From the NCBI GenBank assembly GCA_964429355.1, contig CAYSCH010000156.1:1-19679 (forward strand): a stretch of 19,679 nt of DNA, in the 5' to 3' direction. Below are positions 5,806 to 13,767 of the stretch, in pieces (the first letter of the stretch is position 1; every line of letters begins with the position of its first letter). The DNA is from JAAYAY01 sp964429355. Lineage in GTDB: Bacteria > Planctomycetota > Planctomycetia > Pirellulales > Thermoguttaceae. The notes below the pieces were generated by a model that did no database searches, was not told the DNA's origin, and saw only the letters and a list, made by a program, of their open reading frames with translations. Position numbers and translations under genes: made by a program.

Positions 5806-6987
5806 ATGGAATCGCCGCAGATCGAAACAGATGACGACCCCACCTTGCTTCGCCTGCTGGCACGGTTTCTGAGGCTGGGCACGACCGCGTTTGGCGGCCC
5901 CGCCATGGTGGCCTACATCCACAGGTTGGCCGTCGAGAAGAACCACTGGCTCGACGAAACGACCTTTCAGGATGGAGTGGCTCTCTGCCAGGCGATACCA
6001 GGAGCCACGGCCATGCAGATGGCCGGTTACGTTGGGCTGCGGTCGCGCGGGCTTGCGGGGGCAGTCGTCGCGTTCGTGAGCTTTGGCCTCCCGGCCTTCT
6101 GCTTCATGGCAGTTCTTTCGGCTTTCTACACCCGCGCGCACGATCTGCCCCTGGTCCTGGCCGCCTTTCAGGGGCTCCGTGCCGTCACTGTGGCGATCGT
6201 CGCCAACGCAACCCTCTCCTTCGGGAAGCGATCAATGGCGGGTTGGGGGAACGTCGTAATTGCTGCCCTTGCTTCAGTCCTGTTAGCCCTCAAAGCCAGT
6301 CCGATCCTGGTCGTTTTTCTGGCCGCCATCCTGGGACTTGTGCTCGTTCGGAAACAAGGCACGTCGAAGCCCGAGGCCCTGCAGAAGCGGGTGTTCCGGG
6401 GCCGACCTCGATCGTATCTGACACCGCTCCTGGTAGCCGTCGCCGCCGGGTACGCCCTGCTCTTCGTAGCAGACCGAGGACTCTTCGATCTTGGCCTTCT
6501 CATGTTCAAGATCGACCTGTTCGCTTTCGGCGGCGGTTTCGCTTCAGTCCCATTGATGCATCACGAGATCGTCGACGTCCGCTCCTGGCTGGACGGCGAG
6601 ACCTTCATGAACGGGATCGCTCTCGGGCAAATCACGCCGGGTCCGATCGTGATTACCGCGACCTTCGTCGGATACTTGCTGCACGGCCTCGCTGGAGCGA
6701 TCATTGCCACCGTGAGCGTTTTCTTGCCGTCGTTTCTGATGCTCGTCGGAACGGTCCCCTACTTCGACCGCCTGCGATCCGCCCCGTCTTTTCATCGGTG
6801 CCTGTCCGGCATTCTGGCGTCGTTTGCGGGACTGCTCCTGTCGGTGACGATCCAGTTCGCCCTGGGCGTCTCGTGGGACACTCCCAGGATTGTGCTCGCA
6901 AGTGCCGCACTGGTGGCGCTACTTCTCAGGGTCGACGTGCTGTGGGTAGTGCTCGTTGGAATCGTGCTGTCTCTGGTGATCTTGTAG
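5806..6987 (+). CDS. chrA: Chromate transporter ChrA, two-domain form
   Basis: Exports chromate (CHR family), usually driven by the proton motive force. The 393-residue length is typical of the long form with two homologous CHR halves. The N-terminal half carries FGGPAMVAYIHR and QAIPGATAMQMAGYVG; the C-terminal half repeats these as FAFGGGFASVPLMHHEIV and GQITPGPIVITATFVGY. A charged loop around RKQGTSKPEALQKRVFRGR separates them. About ten hydrophobic helices are visible. The frame stays open back to 5587, but the 73 residues before Met 5806 are basic, Pro-rich and overlap the minus-strand remnant, so ATG 5806 is chosen although no clear ribosome site precedes it. It stands at the front of a group of metal-efflux genes. 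Confidence 0.9.
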   Translation: MESPQIETDDDPTLLRLLARFLRLGTTAFGGPAMVAYIHRLAVEKNHWLDETTFQDGVALCQAIPGATAMQMAGYVGLRSRGLAGAVVAFVSFGLPAFCFMAVLSAFYTRAHDLPLVLAAFQGLRAVTVAIVANATLSFGKRSMAGWGNVVIAALASVLLALKASPILVVFLAAILGLVLVRKQGTSKPEALQKRVFRGRPRSYLTPLLVAVAAGYALLFVADRGLFDLGLLMFKIDLFAFGGGFASVPLMHHEIVDVRSWLDGETFMNGIALGQITPGPIVITATFVGYLLHGLAGAIIATVSVFLPSFLMLVGTVPYFDRLRSAPSFHRCLSGILASFAGLLLSVTIQFALGVSWDTPRIVLASAALVALLLRVDVLWVVLVGIVLSLVIL

Positions 6988-7079
6988 GGATCCAGGCTAG
7001 GGGCGCCTGAGGATCGGCGCGGCTGATCTCTGGCTGACAGCTACCTCACAAGTGGTATTATTGATTTGGCTCAAAACAG

Positions 7080-7085
7080 TATAAT
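7080..7085 (+). promoter_or_regulatory. Candidate -10 box for the His-rich gene
   Basis: A perfect TATAAT lies at 7080-7085 in an AT-rich island that is unusual for this scaffold. No good -35 hexamer sits at 16-18 bp; TTGATT at 7061 is too close. Transcription from here would start near 7092, which argues against the TTG at 7066 as a translation start. Confidence 0.4.
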
Positions 7086-7125
7086 TGGGCTGTCGATGTT
7101 AATTGCCGCGAAGCAGAGGCTTCCT

Positions 7126-7539
7126 GTGTCCGGTCTGCTCAACAACTTGACCGCCGCGATCCTGGTGGTTCACCTCCTTGTGGGCTGCTGCGCTCATCAT
7201 GCGCACGATTGTCGGCAGGCCTGTGACGCAAGGCATGCGCAAGGGATGGGGCACGACGCCGGGGCGCCATGTGACGGGCATTCGTCGGGCGAGCCAGGCC
7301 AAACCACCGACCATCATCATGGCTCGGACGAGTGTCAAGGGGGGAAGTGTTCCTATCTTCGCACCGCGAACGACACCCTCGCCAAGGCGTTTCTCCAGCC
7401 TCGCCTGACACATGTCACGCCCATACTCGCCGACGATTCTGCGCTGGTGGGCGTTTTCTCCGAGCAACCCGCTCTCGCTTCAGGCCGGCTTCTACTGCCG
7501 GTTCGGCTCCATCTTGCCAATCAAGTCCTGCTGATTTGA
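7126..7539 (+). CDS. His/Cys-rich exported protein, putative lipoprotein
   Basis: I do not recognise a named family. The chosen GTG start at 7126 has AGAGG 6 nt upstream (7115-7119) and lies about 35 nt after a TATAAT box; ATG 7096 and TTG 7066 are in-frame alternatives. The N-terminus NNLTAAILVVHLLVGCC is a signal peptide with a lipobox-like LVGC. The next 60 residues are packed with His and Cys (CCAHHAHDC, HHHGSDEC, GGKC), suited to binding Cu, Zn or similar metals outside the membrane. The remaining part (FLQPRLTHV to the end) is non-repetitive and has a second hydrophobic patch. It stands 167 bp before an RND adaptor gene, so a periplasmic metal-handling role for that pump is a reasonable inference. 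Confidence 0.7.
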   Translation: MSGLLNNLTAAILVVHLLVGCCAHHAHDCRQACDARHAQGMGHDAGAPCDGHSSGEPGQTTDHHHGSDECQGGKCSYLRTANDTLAKAFLQPRLTHVTPILADDSALVGVFSEQPALASGRLLLPVRLHLANQVLLI

Positions 7540-7706
7540 TTGCTGGCTCTTGTTGATTGGCCTGGGCTTGGTGCTGCGCGCAGCGCGAGTCCAGACTGTG
7601 CTCTCTTGTCGTGGGTTTTGCCACCGGGGCGTGTGCGCGTGCCCACGGTCAAGACTGCGGTGTTCGATTCCCCGTTTCCCAGCGTCACGCCTGGTTGAGG
7701 ACGACC

Positions 7707-9230
7707 ATGAATCTCTCCTTTTTTCGACGGCTATTGCCCCAGAGACGGCGATGGTGGCTCCTGGGAGCCCTGCTGTTGGCAGTTGCGGGACTGGTTGCAG
7801 CCGGCCTGTGTGTGCCGGAATTCCGACAACTCGCCGCCTCGTCTCTTGGCGGCAAACCGGCTCACACCCAGAACGACGGCCACGACCATGCAAGCGAGGC
7901 GGCCGATGCTCACGGCGACAGCGATGCGGGGCACGACCACGACGCGGAAGCACGCGGTGGGCACGGCGATGAAGAGGCTGCTCATGACCATGCCGGCGAA
8001 TCGGCCGCCGAGACCGTACCTGACCACATTCATGTTGAAACCGAAGCCGTAAAACTCAGTGAGGCGGCACAGCAGAATGTGGGGATGCGGCTGGCCACGG
8101 TTGAACTGCAATCTTACGAGCGAACGATTACGGTACCCGCTATGGTAGTCGAGCGGCCAGGCAGATCGAGCATGCAGATTGCCGCCCCCCTGACCGGTGT
8201 TGTGACGCGAGTCAGGCCGTTGCAGGGTGAAACGGTCGCACCCGGCCAAGCCCTCTTCGATTTGCGACTGACCCACGAGGAGGTTGTCGAGGGCCAGGCC
8301 CAGTACCTCCGCACGGCAGAGGAACTGGACGTAGTGAAGCGCGAGATTGCCCGACTGGAGAAAGTCACTGCGGATGGCGCGATCGCGGGCAAGGCCCTCC
8401 TGGAACGCCAGTACGAGCTCCAGAAACTCGAAGGTGTTTTTCGAGCCCAGCGACAAGGATTGCTTCTCCACGGACTGTCGGACAACCAGATCGACGAAAT
8501 TGTGGCCAAGCGGTCGCTCGTCAGCGAAATGACCATCTTCGTTCCTGAGAGTATTGGCGATCCCGGCAGAGCAGATATCCCACGATTGCTGCAAGTCGAA
8601 GAACTGAAAGTGACCGAGGGCCAGAACGTGGAGGTGGGCGACACACTCTGCGTCTTGGCCGACCATGCCGTGCTCTATGTGCAAGGGAAGGCATTTGAAC
8701 AGGATTCGGCAATGCTGGAGAAGGCCGCCAACAATGACTGGCGGGTGAAGGTGGTCGTGGAGCGCGACGGGCAGGAGCCGCAAACGATACCCGACCTGCA
8801 GATCGTGTACCTGGCCAACAAAGTCGAGCCCGAATCGCGGGCCTTCCTGTTCTACGTGGAACTGCCCAATCACGTGGTCCGCGACCACAAAAGGCCCGAC
8901 GGCCACCGCTTCTCCAGTTGGCAATTCAGACCTGGGCAACGAGTGAGCTTACTGGTTCCCGTCGAACAGTGGGCAGACCGGATCGTACTTCCCGTCGGCG
9001 CGCTCGTGCAGGACGGGCCCGAAACCTACGTGTTCGAGAAGAACGATGGCCACTTCGATCGCCGCGCCGTGCGTGTGGAGTACCGGGACCAATTCTCGGC
9101 CGTGGTAGCCAACGACGGCACGCTGACGCCCGGAAAGAGCGTGATCGTCTCCGGCTCCTACCAGGTCCACCTGGCGATGAGGAACAAGGCGGGCGGTGCA
9201 CCTGATCCGCACGCAGGCCATAACCACTAA
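7707..9230 (+). CDS. RND efflux periplasmic adaptor, CusB/CzcB type
   Basis: This 507-residue membrane-fusion protein links an inner-membrane RND pump to an outer-membrane channel. The ATG at 7707 has GAGGA 5 nt upstream; the frame is open to 7557, but that extension does not resemble the family. One membrane anchor (about 16-36) is followed by a His-rich arm at 53-109 with HDH, HDHD and DHIH clusters, likely a metal sponge. Then come the beta-barrel/lipoyl region (AAPLTGVVTRVRPLQGETVAPGQALF), an alpha-hairpin rich in Glu/Arg/Leu, and a second lipoyl half (VEELKVTEGQNVEVGDTL). The last beta domain ends in VIVSGSYQVHL. The C-terminus adds HAGHNH. The pump gene follows after 154 bp. Metal specificity cannot be read from sequence. 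Confidence 0.9.
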   Translation: MNLSFFRRLLPQRRRWWLLGALLLAVAGLVAAGLCVPEFRQLAASSLGGKPAHTQNDGHDHASEAADAHGDSDAGHDHDAEARGGHGDEEAAHDHAGESAAETVPDHIHVETEAVKLSEAAQQNVGMRLATVELQSYERTITVPAMVVERPGRSSMQIAAPLTGVVTRVRPLQGETVAPGQALFDLRLTHEEVVEGQAQYLRTAEELDVVKREIARLEKVTADGAIAGKALLERQYELQKLEGVFRAQRQGLLLHGLSDNQIDEIVAKRSLVSEMTIFVPESIGDPGRADIPRLLQVEELKVTEGQNVEVGDTLCVLADHAVLYVQGKAFEQDSAMLEKAANNDWRVKVVVERDGQEPQTIPDLQIVYLANKVEPESRAFLFYVELPNHVVRDHKRPDGHRFSSWQFRPGQRVSLLVPVEQWADRIVLPVGALVQDGPETYVFEKNDGHFDRRAVRVEYRDQFSAVVANDGTLTPGKSVIVSGSYQVHLAMRNKAGGAPDPHAGHNH

Positions 9231-9302
9231 TCGAGCGGCCTGATGGCAAAGTGAACCAACCCATCTCAATAGACTTTCGCGATTTCAGGAGATCCAGATT
9301 CC

Positions 9303-9325
9303 GCCGCCACCCTTCGGGAGGCGGC
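9303..9325 (+). promoter_or_regulatory. GC-rich hairpin between adaptor and pump genes
   Basis: A 10-bp stem with one A-A mismatch and a TTC loop lies in the 154-bp spacer, 73 bp after the adaptor stop. There is no T run, so it is not a standard terminator. It may tune relative expression or mRNA processing between adaptor and pump. An AGGGAG at 9328-9333 follows but is too far from the pump ATG. Confidence 0.4.
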
Positions 9326-9384
9326 TTCAGGGAGACGGCCTATTCTGGGAATCGCGCAACCCGATTTAGAAAAACGCCAACCCC

Positions 9385-12300
9385 ATGCTCAACGCCGTTA
9401 TCCGGTTTGCGCTCCATCATCGGTTGCTCGTCATCGCCGCAGCCCTTCTCGTGCTCGGCTATGGCGGCTGGCAACTCTATCACTTGCCCATCGACGTCTT
9501 CCCCGATCTGAACCGTCCTCGCGTCACCGTCATGACCGAGGTGCCGGGCATGGCACCCGAGGAAGTGGAGGCCCTGATTACCTTTCCGATGGAAGCCGCC
9601 CTCAACGGTGCCACCGGCGTGCAGGCAGTACGCAGCTCTTCGGGTGTCGGCATCTCCGTGGTTAACGTGGAATTCAACTGGGGGACCGACATTTACATCG
9701 ACCGCCAGATCGTGACCGAGAAACTCTCCCTGATCGCCGACCGGATGCCCGAGGGGGTCAAACCACAATTGGCCCCGATCTCCTCGATCATGGGGCAGAT
9801 CATGATCGTTGGCATGTGGAGCGAAGGCGATAAGACCAGTCCGATGGAAATCCGCACTTTGGCGGATTGGGTCGTTCGGCAGCGCCTCTTGACCATTCCC
9901 GGGGTTTCGCAGGTCTTTGCGATGGGGGGGGATCGTAAACAGTTCCAAGTGCTCGTCAACCCCGATTCGATGCTCTCATACGGCGTTACCTTGCAGGAGG
10001 TTGAAACGGCCCTTGAAAGGAGCAACAGCAATGTTACCGGCGGTTACCTGGACGGACAGGGGCCGAACGAGCTGCTGGTCCGATCGCTGGGACGAATCCA
10101 GTCGGTCGAAGACCTCCGCAAGCTGGTGGTGAAGATTCGCAGTGGCCGTCCCGTGCTCCTGGCGCAGGTGGCCGACGTGATCGAGGGGCCCGAGGTCAAG
10201 CGGGGCGACAGTTCCGCCTTTGTCCGACAACAGGACGGCCGGTTCGCGGGTGGCCCCTGCGTGATCCTGACGGTCAACAAGCAGCCGGGGACCGACACCC
10301 GGCAATTGACCGAACGTGTCACCGCCGCCCTGGACGAATTGAAAGCCTCGCTCCCGCCTGACGTCCGCATGGCCCCGGAGTTGTATCAGCAGAAGAAGTT
10401 CATCGATCTGGCCATCGAGAACGTCATTGCCGCGCTGCGCGACGGCGGCATCCTCGTGGCCATCATTCTGTTCGTATTCCTCCTGAATTTCCGAACCACG
10501 TTCATCACGCTCACGGCCATTCCGCTTTCCATCGTGGTGACGGGCCTGGTGTTCAAGTGGTTCGATATGTCCATCAACACGATGACGTTGGGCGGCCTGG
10601 CGGTCGCGATCGGCGAACTCGTCGACGACGCCATTGTGGACGTGGAAAACATCTTCCGCCGGCTGCGACAGAACCGCCAGAGCCCGGTTCCGAAGCCGGC
10701 CCTGCTGGTCGTATTTCAGGCCAGCGCGGAGATTCGCAACTCCATCGTCTTCAGCACGCTGATTATCGTGCTGGTGTTCATACCGTTGTTCGCACTGAGC
10801 GGAATGGAAGGGCGATTGTTCACTCCCTTGGGAGTTGCCTATATCGTCTCGATCCTGGCCTCGCTTGTTGTCTCGCTGACCGTTACGCCCGTGTTGTCCT
10901 ATTGGCTGCTCCCCAATTCCCATGTCACCCACCGCGAAAAGGAGAGCTTGCTGCTGCGGGGGCTAAAATGGTTGGCGGCTCGGGTCATCGGCCTCAGCCT
11001 GCGGATGCCCAGGTTGGTGCTGGTCGCCGCCGTGGCGGCGGTCGTCCTGAGTGGAATTGCTATGTCGCGCATGCAGAGCGACTTCATGCCCCCCTTCGAC
11101 GAGGGTGTGGCCCAGCTCAACGTTCTCATGCCGCCGGGAACATCCCTGCAGAGCTCCAAAGAGGTTGCGCAGACGGTCGAGCGACGCCTCCAGAAGATCC
11201 AGGGCGTCGAAGGGTTCGTCGTTCGAACCGGCCGGGCCGAACTTGACGAGCACATCATCGGCGTCAACATGAGCGAGGTCATCATTAACTTCAACCCCCA
11301 GAGTGGGCGAACCCGCGAGGAGGTTCTCGACGACATCCGAGAGGCGATGGCCGACATTCCCGGTATCGTTACCAGCGTCGAACAGCCTTTGGCCCACTTG
11401 ATCTCGGCCATGCTCTCGGGTGTCCAGGCACAAGTGGCCATCAAGCTCTACGGGGACGACCTCGGCGTGCTGCGGGCCAAAGTCACGGAAATGCAGACCC
11501 TAGTGGCCGGCGTGCCCGGTGTGAAGGATCTGGTGCCCGAGCCACAGATCTCCATCCCGCAGCTCCGTATCGAGCAGGATCGAGATAAGCTTGCCCATTA
11601 CGGCCTGCAACCGGACGACGTAAACGAATTCATCGAAACGGCCATGCATGGCAGGGTCGTCTCGGAAGTACTCCAGGGACAGCGGACGTTCGATCTGTTT
11701 GTGCGGCTCGACGAGCGATTCCGCGAGAACCTCGAATCCTTGAGCCGCATGTCGCTCGATTTGCCCGAGGGTGGAACGACGCCTCTTTCGTCGGTTGCTA
11801 CGATCTACCAGGCCGGCGGTCCCAACACGATTAACCGGGAACAGGTCCGGCGGCGAATCGTCCTGCAGTGCAACACCGCGGGCCGCGGCCTGGTCGATGT
11901 CGTGCGCGACATTCAAACGCGGCTCAAGCCTCTCCAGGAGTCGCTGCCTGCCGGTTACTTCATCGAGTACGGAGGACAGTTCCAGAGCCAACAGACGGCC
12001 TCGCGGATGATCGCAGTCCTGTTCACGTTGTCGCTGGCTGGGATGTTCCTCGTGCTCTATACCATGTTCCGCTCCGTCAACTTCGCACTCCAGGTGATGG
12101 CCGCTCTCCCCATGGCTTTCATCGGGGCGGTGGCCGCAATCCTCTGGACTGGCCAGACGCTGACGATTGCCAGCATGGTGGGGTTCATTTCGTTGTGCGG
12201 CATCGCCACCCGCAACGGAATCCTGCTGCTCGACCATTACCTGAATCTGGTGAAGTACGAGGGCGAAACCTGGTCCCGTGAAATGATCGTGCGGGGCGGG

Positions 12301-12603
12301 CAGGAGCGTCTGGCCCCCGTATTGATGACGGCTCTTACGGCCGGGATCGGCCTGGTCCCCTTGGCCATGGCCGCCGGCCAGCCCGGCAAGGAGATCCTCT
12401 ATCCGGTAGCGACCGTCATCATCGGCGGACTCGTCAGCAGCACGCTCCTGGAGTTCTTCGTTCGACCGGCCTTGTTCTGGACCATCGGGCGGAAGGCCGG
12501 GCAGCGGATCGTCGAAGAACAACACGCTGAAATCGAATTGAAGGAAGCGGAAATGCAGCGACCGGAGAAGCGCCGGGTCCCAACCGACATCGTCAATACG
12601 TAA
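9385..12603 (+). CDS. Heavy-metal RND efflux pump, CusA/CzcA family
   Basis: This 1072-residue inner-membrane proton antiporter has the full length of the heavy-metal RND group. Helix 1 is at about 12-30; large periplasmic domains follow, beginning with LPIDVFPDLNRPRVTVMTE. The second helix block runs from about residue 350 and contains GGLAVAIGELVDDAIVDVEN at 403-422, whose Asp414 and Glu421 fit the proton-relay positions of the family. The position equivalent to CzcA Asp402 is Ala408, as in CusA, which weakly favours a monovalent metal such as Cu(I)/Ag(I). The C-terminal block has GFISLCGIATRNGILLLDHY. A TAG at 9367 fixes ATG 9385 as first possible start, though no ribosome site is visible. 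No outer-membrane partner is encoded in this window. Confidence 0.93.
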   Translation: MLNAVIRFALHHRLLVIAAALLVLGYGGWQLYHLPIDVFPDLNRPRVTVMTEVPGMAPEEVEALITFPMEAALNGATGVQAVRSSSGVGISVVNVEFNWGTDIYIDRQIVTEKLSLIADRMPEGVKPQLAPISSIMGQIMIVGMWSEGDKTSPMEIRTLADWVVRQRLLTIPGVSQVFAMGGDRKQFQVLVNPDSMLSYGVTLQEVETALERSNSNVTGGYLDGQGPNELLVRSLGRIQSVEDLRKLVVKIRSGRPVLLAQVADVIEGPEVKRGDSSAFVRQQDGRFAGGPCVILTVNKQPGTDTRQLTERVTAALDELKASLPPDVRMAPELYQQKKFIDLAIENVIAALRDGGILVAIILFVFLLNFRTTFITLTAIPLSIVVTGLVFKWFDMSINTMTLGGLAVAIGELVDDAIVDVENIFRRLRQNRQSPVPKPALLVVFQASAEIRNSIVFSTLIIVLVFIPLFALSGMEGRLFTPLGVAYIVSILASLVVSLTVTPVLSYWLLPNSHVTHREKESLLLRGLKWLAARVIGLSLRMPRLVLVAAVAAVVLSGIAMSRMQSDFMPPFDEGVAQLNVLMPPGTSLQSSKEVAQTVERRLQKIQGVEGFVVRTGRAELDEHIIGVNMSEVIINFNPQSGRTREEVLDDIREAMADIPGIVTSVEQPLAHLISAMLSGVQAQVAIKLYGDDLGVLRAKVTEMQTLVAGVPGVKDLVPEPQISIPQLRIEQDRDKLAHYGLQPDDVNEFIETAMHGRVVSEVLQGQRTFDLFVRLDERFRENLESLSRMSLDLPEGGTTPLSSVATIYQAGGPNTINREQVRRRIVLQCNTAGRGLVDVVRDIQTRLKPLQESLPAGYFIEYGGQFQSQQTASRMIAVLFTLSLAGMFLVLYTMFRSVNFALQVMAALPMAFIGAVAAILWTGQTLTIASMVGFISLCGIATRNGILLLDHYLNLVKYEGETWSREMIVRGGQERLAPVLMTALTAGIGLVPLAMAAGQPGKEILYPVATVIIGGLVSSTLLEFFVRPALFWTIGRKAGQRIVEEQHAEIELKEAEMQRPEKRRVPTDIVNT

Positions 12604-12616
12604 CCCAATCTCACCA

Positions 12617-12636
12617 GGCAACACCACGGTGTTGCC
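12617..12636 (+). terminator. Hairpin after the RND pump gene
   Basis: A perfect 8-bp stem (GGCAACAC / GTGTTGCC) with a 4-base loop sits 13 bp after the pump stop; a short T-rich stretch (TTGTTT) follows only 9 bp later. It could be a weak terminator or attenuator, since the ribosome site of the next small gene begins about 18 bp downstream. Function is inferred. Confidence 0.4.
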
Positions 12637-12664
12637 CGAAAGCCTTGTTTCAGAAAGGAAACGG

Positions 12665-12850
12665 ATGATTCGTACCTTGCTTCAACTTGCCAGTGTCTTT
12701 CTTGTCGTTGCCGCCCTGGTCGCTTTGCCTGGTTGCGGCAGTTCCGATACTCCCCCTGCGAATACGCCCGAAACTGCCGGTCACTACGAAGGCGATGGCC
12801 ACGACCATAGCGAGCACGCAGACGACCACGCGGGCCACGACCACGAATAG
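12665..12850 (+). CDS. Small His-rich lipoprotein
   Basis: This 61-residue protein starts at an ATG with AAGGA 5 nt upstream (12655-12659); an upstream GTG at 12629 falls in the hairpin and is rejected. Residues 1-23 form a signal peptide ending in the lipobox ALPGC, making Cys24 the likely lipidated residue. The mature part is a short Ser/Pro/Thr linker and then a His/Asp tail with seven His in the last 22 residues (GHDHSEHADDH, HDHE). It echoes the His-rich arm of the RND adaptor. It probably binds metal at the membrane surface, feeding or buffering the pump encoded 61 bp upstream. No named family is recognised. Confidence 0.75.
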   Translation: MIRTLLQLASVFLVVAALVALPGCGSSDTPPANTPETAGHYEGDGHDHSEHADDHAGHDHE

Positions 12851-13259
12851 AGTGCGACCAAGTGGGTGGTCGCCCAGGAGCACCACGGGCCGTCTTGAAC
12901 CAACTTGTGGTAGGTTCGCGGCCCCGTGGTACTCTCAGAGCAATGCACAAACGAATGAGACGAGACGGCGGCACCGGCTCCCGGTAAACGAAGAAGACCG
13001 GGATTCAACCTGCCAACACCAGTCTCACGGCTCAGCCAGCCCCCCGCTGGATTCAATTCCGTTCCCCACAGTTCCGCACTCAACAAAAGTGTCCACTGAT
13101 CACGCTGCGATTGATTCCCCAAAGAACGCCTGCAGCCATTGCGTTGCTTAACCCATTTCCTGCCCTGCGATTGCGTATCTCGATATAGTTCCCCAGTCGC
13201 TCCATACGGGAGAATGGAAGAGTGTGCCTTTGCCGCCGAGATTGAGAAAGGAATGAAGA
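12851..13259. other. Hairpin-rich intergenic region without a gene
   Basis: This 409-bp stretch has no coding frame that I can support. It holds three inverted repeats. GCGACCA/TGGTCGC at 12854-12873 lies 3 bp after the lipoprotein stop. ACCACGGGCCG pairs with a one-bulge complement at 12882-12930 and has an inner GAACC/GGTTC. TCCCGGT/ACCGGGA spans 12979-13003. None is followed by a T run. TATAGT at 13184-13189 could be a -10 box for the CBS gene, but no matching -35 was found. Confidence 0.5.
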
Positions 13260-13712
13260 ATGACGCTGGCAGACATCCTCAAAGCCAAAGGCAGTACCGT
13301 CTTTACGATCGGCCCCGACGCCATTCTCGACCAGGCCGTCTCGCGCCTTATCGACCATAATATTGGCTCCCTCCTGGTTTGCGGCCGTGACGTCGAGCAA
13401 GGCGAACGGCTGATTGGAATCATTACCGAACGCGACATTCTGCACGCCTGCTCTTCCAGAAGCGGCCACAATCTGACAACCACACCTGTTAAAGAGGTGA
13501 TGTCGACCGAGCTGTCTACCGGATCGCCGACCGATGCCGTGGAACAGGTGATGGGGCTCATGACCCAGCGGCGAATTCGGCACCTTCCGGTCCTTGCCAA
13601 CGGGCGGCTCGTTGGACTGATCTCGATGGGCGATATCGTCAAGGCCCAACACGATCGCCTCGCCATGGAGAACCAGTTCATGAAGGACTACATTCACACA
13701 GCCGTGAAATAG
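13260..13712 (+). CDS. Two-CBS-domain protein
   Basis: This 150-residue soluble protein consists of a tandem CBS pair (Bateman module). The ATG has AAGGA about 8 nt upstream. CBS 1 covers roughly 8-70 (VFTIGPDAILDQAVSRLIDHNIGSLLV, then GIITERDIL). CBS 2 covers 77-140 (VKEVMSTELSTGSPTDAVEQ, then MTQRRIRHLPVLANGRLVGL and ISMGDIVKA). Stand-alone proteins of this size bind adenine nucleotides and act as energy or redox sensors or as regulatory subunits. The partner cannot be deduced: the gene is isolated between a hairpin-rich spacer and a convergent minus-strand gene. The domain call is firm; the biological role is unknown. Confidence 0.88.
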   Translation: MTLADILKAKGSTVFTIGPDAILDQAVSRLIDHNIGSLLVCGRDVEQGERLIGIITERDILHACSSRSGHNLTTTPVKEVMSTELSTGSPTDAVEQVMGLMTQRRIRHLPVLANGRLVGLISMGDIVKAQHDRLAMENQFMKDYIHTAVK

Positions 13713-13767
13713 CGCCTTTGGACGAAATACCGTGCGGTTCTTCGTTTGGATTCTCGGCATTCGTCAT

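Noticed and set aside
7573..7584. 12-bp palindrome GCTGCGCGCAGC before the adaptor gene
   Set aside because: Short self-complementary GC runs are expected by chance in such GC-rich DNA; nothing else supports a site.
7557..7706. N-terminal extension of the RND adaptor
   Set aside because: It lacks family similarity; ATG 7707 has a GAGGA site at proper distance and starts a normal membrane anchor.
9251..9511. Small plus-strand frame between adaptor and pump
   Set aside because: It begins in the spacer, runs through the hairpin and overlaps the pump in another frame; Arg/Pro-rich with no motif.
9976..10932. Minus-strand 318-codon frame inside the pump gene, and similar ones at 11500-12627 and 7731-8939
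   Set aside because: All lie opposite strongly conserved RND coding sequence and show charged low-complexity translations typical of shadows.
12687..13151. Plus-strand frame overlapping the small lipoprotein
   Set aside because: It is the shifted frame of the His-rich tail (T/R-rich) running into hairpin-rich non-coding DNA.
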